Origin: Calonectria ilicicola
Taxonomy: Eukaryota; Ascomycota; Sordariomycetes; Hypocreales; Nectriaceae
Assembly (NCBI GenBank): GCA_020809705.1
Contig: CP085827.1
Span: forward strand, 930,001 to 994,000
Reading direction: 5' to 3'
Length of the DNA: 64,000 nucleotides
The notes beneath the pieces were generated by a model. It did no database searches and had not been told where the DNA came from. It was given only the letters and a program-made list of their open reading frames with translations. Shown here piece by piece: positions 58,467 to 64,000 of this stretch. Each line of letters begins with the position of its first letter. Positions within the stretch are counted from its first letter, which is position 1. Position numbers and translations under genes: made by a program.

Positions 58467-60365
58467 ATGGGCTTGCCCAAATTCTTGACGCCCATTGGCG
58501 ATCGCAAGAATGTCCACGACTCTGGGCATGCCAGCGTCGACATTGCTGCCTCTGATGCTACCCCCAAGTTCGAAAAGGTCATTTGGTACAAGGAGCCTCA
58601 TCTGCGAAAGTTGTACACCCTCAGCATCTTTCTGCTCGTCGCTTCTGCCACGACCGGTTACGATGGTATGATGGTCAACACCAGTCAGCAAATGGACAAG
58701 TGGAAGGAATACTTCCCCGAATACGAAAATGACAACAAACTCGGCATTCTGATCAACATGTACAACATCGGTTCCATTGTCTCCTTCTTTATTGTCCCCT
58801 ACATGGCCGATAATCTTGGCCGAAAGCCGACTATTATGATTGGCTGCGTCATCATGATTCTCGGCGCCTTTGTTTCTGCCTTTTGCAACGGATACGGAAG
58901 TACGTCTTTTTTCTAAAAGCCCACATTCAAATCCCCATAATAGAGCGCAAAATTCTGACTTTTTTGTCCAGTGTACATTGCCGGTCGATTTGTTCTCGGT
59001 TTCGGCAACTCTCTCGCTCAGATGTCTTCCCCCATGCTTCTAACAGAGATCTGCCACCCTCAGCATCGTGGCCCTCTGACCGCTGTTTACAACTGCTTGT
59101 GGAACTTGGGTTCTTTGAGTAAGAAACCGTCCCTTAATTATTTTTTGTTTCATCTACTGACTCTTCAAAGTCGTCTCATGCATTGGCTGGGGCACTGCCT
59201 CTATCAACAGCAACTGGTCATGGCGATCTATCACCTTTATCCAGGCTGTCCCTTCCATCATCCAGCTTTGTGGCATTTGGTGGGTGCCCGAGTCTCCTCG
59301 ATTCCTCATCAACAAGGACAAGTCAGACCAGGCCCTCAAAGTTCTCGCCAAGCACCACGCTGGTGGCGATGAGAACAACGCCACAGTCCAGTTCCAGTTC
59401 CGCGAGATCAAGCAGGCTATCGAGGCCGACAAGCAAGTCCAGACTGCCACTAGCTACCTCGACTTTATCAAGACTAAGGGCAACCGATGGAGACTGGCCA
59501 TTATCATTTCTTTGGGTATTATCTCGCAATACTCTGGAAATGCTCTTTTCTCCAACTACATTGATATTATCTACGAAGGTGCCGGAATCACTGGCCAGAA
59601 CAAGAAGCTTGGTGTAAGTCATATTCGATCCTCGCTAGTAGCACAACGCTAACCCCAGTCATCCGTAGCTGTCCACTGGAAAGACCATCATGGATCTGTC
59701 CATTGCCATTGGTGCCGCCCTGACTGTCGATAAAATCGGCAGACGTCCCCTCTTCCTTACTGCTATTTCAGGCATGGTGTGCTCCTTCGTCTGCTGGACC
59801 ATTGTGGGGGCCGTCTACGAAAACTCCGCTGTTACAGTCCCCAAGACCGATTCCAACAGCAGCGGTATTGAGTACACAAACAAGGGATCCGGTTATGCCC
59901 AGATTGTATTCGTCTGGATTTTTGGCATCTTTTACGATATTGGTTTCTCTGGTCTTCTCGTCGCCTATGCCCTCGAGATTCTTCCATTCCATCTCCGAGC
60001 CAGGGGAATGACTGTCATGAACATTACTGTTCAGGCCATCCTTGCCATTGGAAAGTGAGTATTCCTCCACACATGCCCCGTTGAATTCATTTTTCTTACA
60101 TTATAATAGCCAAACCAACAAGATTGCGTGGAGAAAACTCCCCAACCACTGGAACTTCATGCTCTTCTACACCCTCTGGGACACTGTCGAGCTCATCTTC
60201 GTGTGGTTCTTCTATGTCGAGACCAAGGGCCCCACGCTTGAGGAAATCGCTTTCATTTTTGATGGCAAGGATGCTGTAGTTGAGCACATTGATCTTACCC
60301 AGGTTGAGAAGGAAACCCACCTCACCCGAACGGAGGAGGTCTTCAGGGAGAAGACCGCTGCTTAA
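58467..60365 (+). CDS. MFS sugar transporter (hexose/lactose permease type)
   Basis: Five exons (58467-58899, 58972-59118, 59171-59613, 59669-60054, 60110-60365) with introns of 52-72 nt encode a 554-residue twelve-helix sugar porter in the plasma membrane. Family signatures are present in order: TTGYDGMMV in helix 1; DNLGRKPTIMIG after helix 2; YIAGRFVLGFG and LTEICHPQHRG; WWVPESPRFL before the central loop; VDKIGRRPLF; and ETKGPTLEEIAFIFDG at the C-terminus. The subfamily looks like the fungal lactose/hexose permeases (Lac12-like) rather than the high-affinity glucose transporters, but substrate cannot be fixed. The first intron donor is GTACGT, and the last is GTGAGT splitting an Asn codon. 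Cre1-type motifs lie upstream. The start MGLPKFLTPI is the only ATG before the conserved N-terminus. Confidence 0.93.
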
Positions 60366-61347
60366 GCAACCATGACTTCATACCCAGTGCCCATTAGTGC
60401 CAGTCATGCGTTGTAATATGATGAGTATAGGAGATTTAATAACTTAAGATGATACCAGAATATTGAACAAATGCATATATTCTATTTCACAACAATATGT
60501 TACAGAACGTAGTCACGAGTGAGATTTCAATGGAACCACTTGCTTCAGAATTCATCGCGCGCTTTACTTTATTAACAATACGAACTACCTACCGCCATAT
60601 AAATTATTTGTGTTAAACTTTTACTTAATTAGCTAATACATCGAGGTATAAAATACTTTTGAGGAAATATGCAACTAGTGCGGGAAATGAGGATGCCGGA
60701 GTATAGGGTAAGTGTTAATCAAAATGAATTTAGGCAAATTATCATGACAGATGAGGCGCTTCAACCATAGGCTAAATATGAGCATTCAGATTTGAAGATC
60801 GGGAAATATGCTAAGCTCACACCTTTCTACTCACTCTAGGCGTCGGTCAAAAAGACCCTTCAGTAAAGGTATTGGGATATAAATATCAGCCGGGCAAGAG
60901 GTATATCATGTGCTGAATCATGTCAATCCAGACACGTATTTAAAAAAAAAAACGCTACCCCAAGGTAATTTCTAATGCAAGCTACTGACTTGACGCCATG
61001 ACAAAATACTAGCTCTTCGATTATACTTCAAAGTTGCATTGAGGCAGCTGTACAGTGGAGGTATTGAAAACCGGCAGAAAGAAAAAGACCCCTAAGATAG
61101 TATATATACAAGACCTGATTAATCGCTCATATTTCTACGATCCCGACTTCAGCCTTCATCGAATTTCTTCCTATTTAAAGGTAAACACACTCATAAAATC
61201 CCTCCTCCATCAGTGTCTTAGTCTATATTACGTAATCGAAGCATGTGATGTTTTGTTGCTGATGGATCAGGCTGGCATACGCGATTTTCCCCTCGGCATC
61301 TAATCAGTGCCAGGTAAGCGTCATATCACTTCTCATCATCCGCTGAA
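60366..61347. other. Intergenic, AT-rich
   Basis: No gene is supported; an 82-residue frame at 61055-61303 has no features. The DNA becomes visibly AT-rich directly after the transporter. Confidence 0.45.
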
Positions 61348-64000
61348 ATGTCTACGAGTGACCCATACCACGCCTCAAGTACCAGCGAAGATGAGAGTTC
61401 CACAAGTGCGGCTCGGCGTCATGTGCCGCTCGCGCAGCTGTCAAACACCACCAGGATAAATCAAGTGCATAGTATCCGTGCCCGGGGTTCGTCAAACGTG
61501 CATGTGGGAGACAATAATTACTACGAAAGCGATACGTCGGGTGAAAAGAGGCACAAGGAGCTTCTCGACTGGTTATGCAATATTGATCCGTCCAGTTCGT
61601 ATAGAACACTCCAGGCCAAACATGAAAGTGGCACTAGCGGTCGGCTAGTCCAAGACAACAAGGAGTATAAAACCTGGGAGACATCTTCGAGTTCTGTATT
61701 ATGGCTTCACGGGAAAGGTACGTCTCTAGCGGCCCCTGCATCGTGCCGCCATAATCTCGTTAACAGCATGTACATATAGCTGGCTCCGGAAAATCAATGC
61801 TAAGCTCGTCTGTTATTAAACATCTAAAGGACCGATGCAAGTTCTGCCCTAACACTACGCTTGCATACTTCTTCTTTAGCTTTACCGAGACGCAAAACCT
61901 AAATGTGACCGCGATGCTCGAGTCAATTGTAAAGCAGCTCTACGCTACACAACCTAATATCCCAGGACTGGCCCAAATTCTGAATGAATATAAGCAGAGA
62001 GGAGAGCGTCCAGAAAATGAGGATCTCGAGAAAGCCCTGAAAAACATGACATGCGGGTACTCAAATGTATTCCTTGTTGTCGATGGCCTAGATGAATGTC
62101 CAATATTAAACAAAGAACGAAAGGGCGTCTTGGATACCCTTCGTCGTATCACCAGTAGCATGGCAGATAATATGCATATCTTCTTGACAAGTCGGAAAGA
62201 ACCAGATATCAGCGCAGCGATGAGCGAGATTCTTTCGAAACCAAGGCGGACCTCGATCAATCTAACAGAGCAATCCGAATCTCTTAATCGCGACATTAAT
62301 CTATATATGGATTCAGTGCTTGCACAATCAGAATTTAGATCATGGCCCAATGAAATAAAATCTAAAGTTAAAATCTCACTAGCTGAGAAGGCCGGCGGCA
62401 TGTTGGTACATTTTTATGCCCATCTGATCCGATACTATCGCTAACGATTGACTGTTCTAGGTTCCAATACGTTTCCTGCCAATTCGATGTGCTTCAGCAT
62501 CTCCTTACCCCTCATCAAATTCTCGAGGCACTTAAAGACATGCCTTGTGGGCTTGACGAAACATATGCTAGAGCACTGAATAGAGTAGGGGAAACCTACC
62601 AAACCCAGGTAATAGGGTCACTCAAATGGCTTGCATTCTCCGGGAAAGTTCTTAAACTTGAAGAATTGGCGGATATTTTTATTATGCGCCCCGAGCGTGA
62701 GACCACATTTGACAACAAGGAGCAAATGTTTGAGCCGGAAGACTTCCTCAAGCATCTATCCAGCTTGGTTGTTGTCAAAGAACGAAGACTTTACAATGAA
62801 GGATGCTCCAAAACGGTTCAACTGGCTCATTTCTCAATCAAAGAGTATCTAATATCTGATCGTATTGCTCACGGGCCAGCTAAGAGCTTCTCATTTCGCG
62901 AAACTGATGCACACCTGCACATTTCTTACTCATGTCTAACTTACCACCTCTATTGCAGTAGTATGAGCAGAAGCAACCCAAAAACCCGAGATCTTGAGCT
63001 CTATGCGGCCCGTAAGTGGATGGTACATTTTGAAATGGTCCCACGCGAGGAACGTCCAGACCGCCTCACACGCATGGCTGCCCAAGCCCTCGTTACTCAG
63101 AGTGAGAGCCTTTGTTCCAGTGTTGAAGCGAGACAATATCGACCGGAATATGCAGACGGTCTTGATAAAAGTTCATCAAGATTCTTGCTGCGACCACTCT
63201 GCTTTACTGCCCGGCTTGGTCTAGTTGGACTCACTGAGATGTTGCTCGAGACAAACAAGTACTTGACACAGGAGGATATGGATACAGCTCTCCAGGAAGC
63301 GGCTGGGGGAGGAAATACAGAAGTTGTGGAGCTTCTCCTTAAAAAACATGCTAATATTAATGCAGAGAATACAAGCCTCGGAACTCCGCTGCAGGAAGCA
63401 GCATATGGAAGGCACATGACTATGATAGAGCTTTTGCTTGATCGTGGCGCTGATATTAACGCACAACATCCCAATTTTGGGTCTGCACTACAAATTGCTG
63501 CGTCTCAAGGTAACCTCAATATTGTACAGTTGCTCATTGGCCGTGGAGCAGATGTAAACTTGTCCTCGCACGAGACAGGATGCGCCTTGAGTTCGGCCAG
63601 TTCGGTCGACTGCCTGCAGTTTCTACTCGACAATGGGGCCGATATCAACGGAGGCAGCGGTGGAAAAAGGGGAACTGCGCTTTATCAGGTAGCTGCACAT
63701 CTGGATTCCAGAGGGCCCCTCTTTGAATTGCTTTTGGAGCGAGGCGCTGATGTTAACGCCTATGGCGGGGAGTACGGATACCCGCTCCAAGCGTTTTGCG
63801 CATATGCCGTTCCATTTTACAAAAGACATCTTCTCCGTGCTGCAGTGAAGCAATTACTCGAACGAGGCGCTAACATCAATGCACAAGGTGGCAAGTACGG
63901 CAATGCACTGCAAAGCGCGTGTGCTAAAAGTCACTACAGTGACCCTAACAACAGCATAATTAAGCTCCTGATAGAACGCGGTGCTAAGATCAATGCCCGG
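61348..64000 (+). CDS. NACHT-ankyrin NLR-type protein (cut by window end)
   Basis: This encodes a STAND receptor of the kind used by fungi in non-self recognition and regulated cell death. Exons are 61348-61717, 61780-62401 and 62461 to beyond 64000. The second intron has an unusual GTTGGT donor, which is the one that recreates the family's GGMFQ junction. The N-terminus (1-65) is Ser-rich and contains VHVGDNNYY at 51-59, which resembles a RHIM core. A linker with WLCNIDPSSSY leads to the P-loop GKAGSGKS (122-129). The Walker B region VFLVVDGLDECP and the sensor-like IFLTSRKEPDI follow. After a helical region containing the conserved LAHFSIKEYL, seven ankyrin units with ELLL-x-x-GADIN endings run to the window edge. 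No stop is reached. There is no obvious N-terminal effector domain such as HET or a lipase. The gene lies in AT-rich DNA. Confidence 0.9.

Noticed and set aside
1..64000. A secondary-metabolite or mating-type cluster, CRISPR array or telomere
   Set aside because: No polyketide synthase, peptide synthetase, terpene synthase, HMG/alpha-box gene, spaced direct-repeat array or TTAGGG tract is present.

Overview
The window is nuclear DNA from a filamentous ascomycete. Coding genes are interrupted by short GT-AG introns (49-70 nt, with CTAAC/CTGAC-like branch sites close to the acceptor), separated by kilobase-sized intergenic regions, and include families typical of Pezizomycotina: a PhiA-like wall protein, an Hce2/Ecp2-type secreted protein, a KRE2/MNT1 mannosyltransferase and a NACHT-ankyrin NLR. 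The gene set suggests Sordariomycetes, probably Hypocreales; this placement is inference. I found no rRNA gene, convincing tRNA, CRISPR array, full-length transposon or secondary-metabolite core enzyme.

Layout. (1) 1-4.4 kb looks AT-rich and accessory: an orphan gene (495-1073), a cyanovirin-N-type lectin (1963-2352, minus), a lone repeat end (2813-2830) and a Thr-rich protein (3064-~4003, minus). (2) 4.9-7.3 kb: a diverged paralogue of the first orphan (4998-5543) and a PhiA-like secreted protein (6701-7249). (3) 7.9-17.2 kb, minus strand: a 2068-residue Mlp1/Tpr nuclear-basket nucleoporin, then a four-exon type I membrane protein with three tandem six-cysteine modules. (4) 18.9-26.5 kb: an orphan (18943-19827, minus), a two-helix membrane/coiled-coil orphan (22831-24069) and a secreted Hce2-like protein split by a low-complexity insert (25523-26512, minus). 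(5) 26.5-35.2 kb has no supportable gene; its right half looks AT-rich and holds a 227-bp inverted-repeat element flanked by TA (32383-32613). (6) 35.2-49.7 kb: the Hir1 histone chaperone subunit, then a GT15 mannosyltransferase with an in-frame TAG, a nucleotide-sugar transporter and a GMPPA-type protein. (7) 51.1-54.1 kb: a dynamin-related GTPase with a basic insert. (8) 58.5-60.4 kb: an MFS sugar transporter with a cluster of Cre1-type motifs upstream. (9) 61.3 kb to the end: a NACHT-ankyrin NLR with an N-terminal RHIM-like stretch, cut by the window edge.

Working together. The GT15 enzyme, nucleotide-sugar transporter and GMPPA-like protein all serve Golgi glycosylation, and PhiA, the six-Cys membrane protein, the Thr-rich protein and the Hce2-like protein are likely secretory clients. 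Mlp1 and Hir1 are conserved nuclear housekeeping genes. The best candidates for undescribed biology are the six-Cys triple-module protein, the split Hce2 protein with its dibasic site, the orphan paralogue pair, the RHIM-like NLR N-terminus, and the GT15 stop/intron question. I see no multi-gene system that I would call new with confidence.
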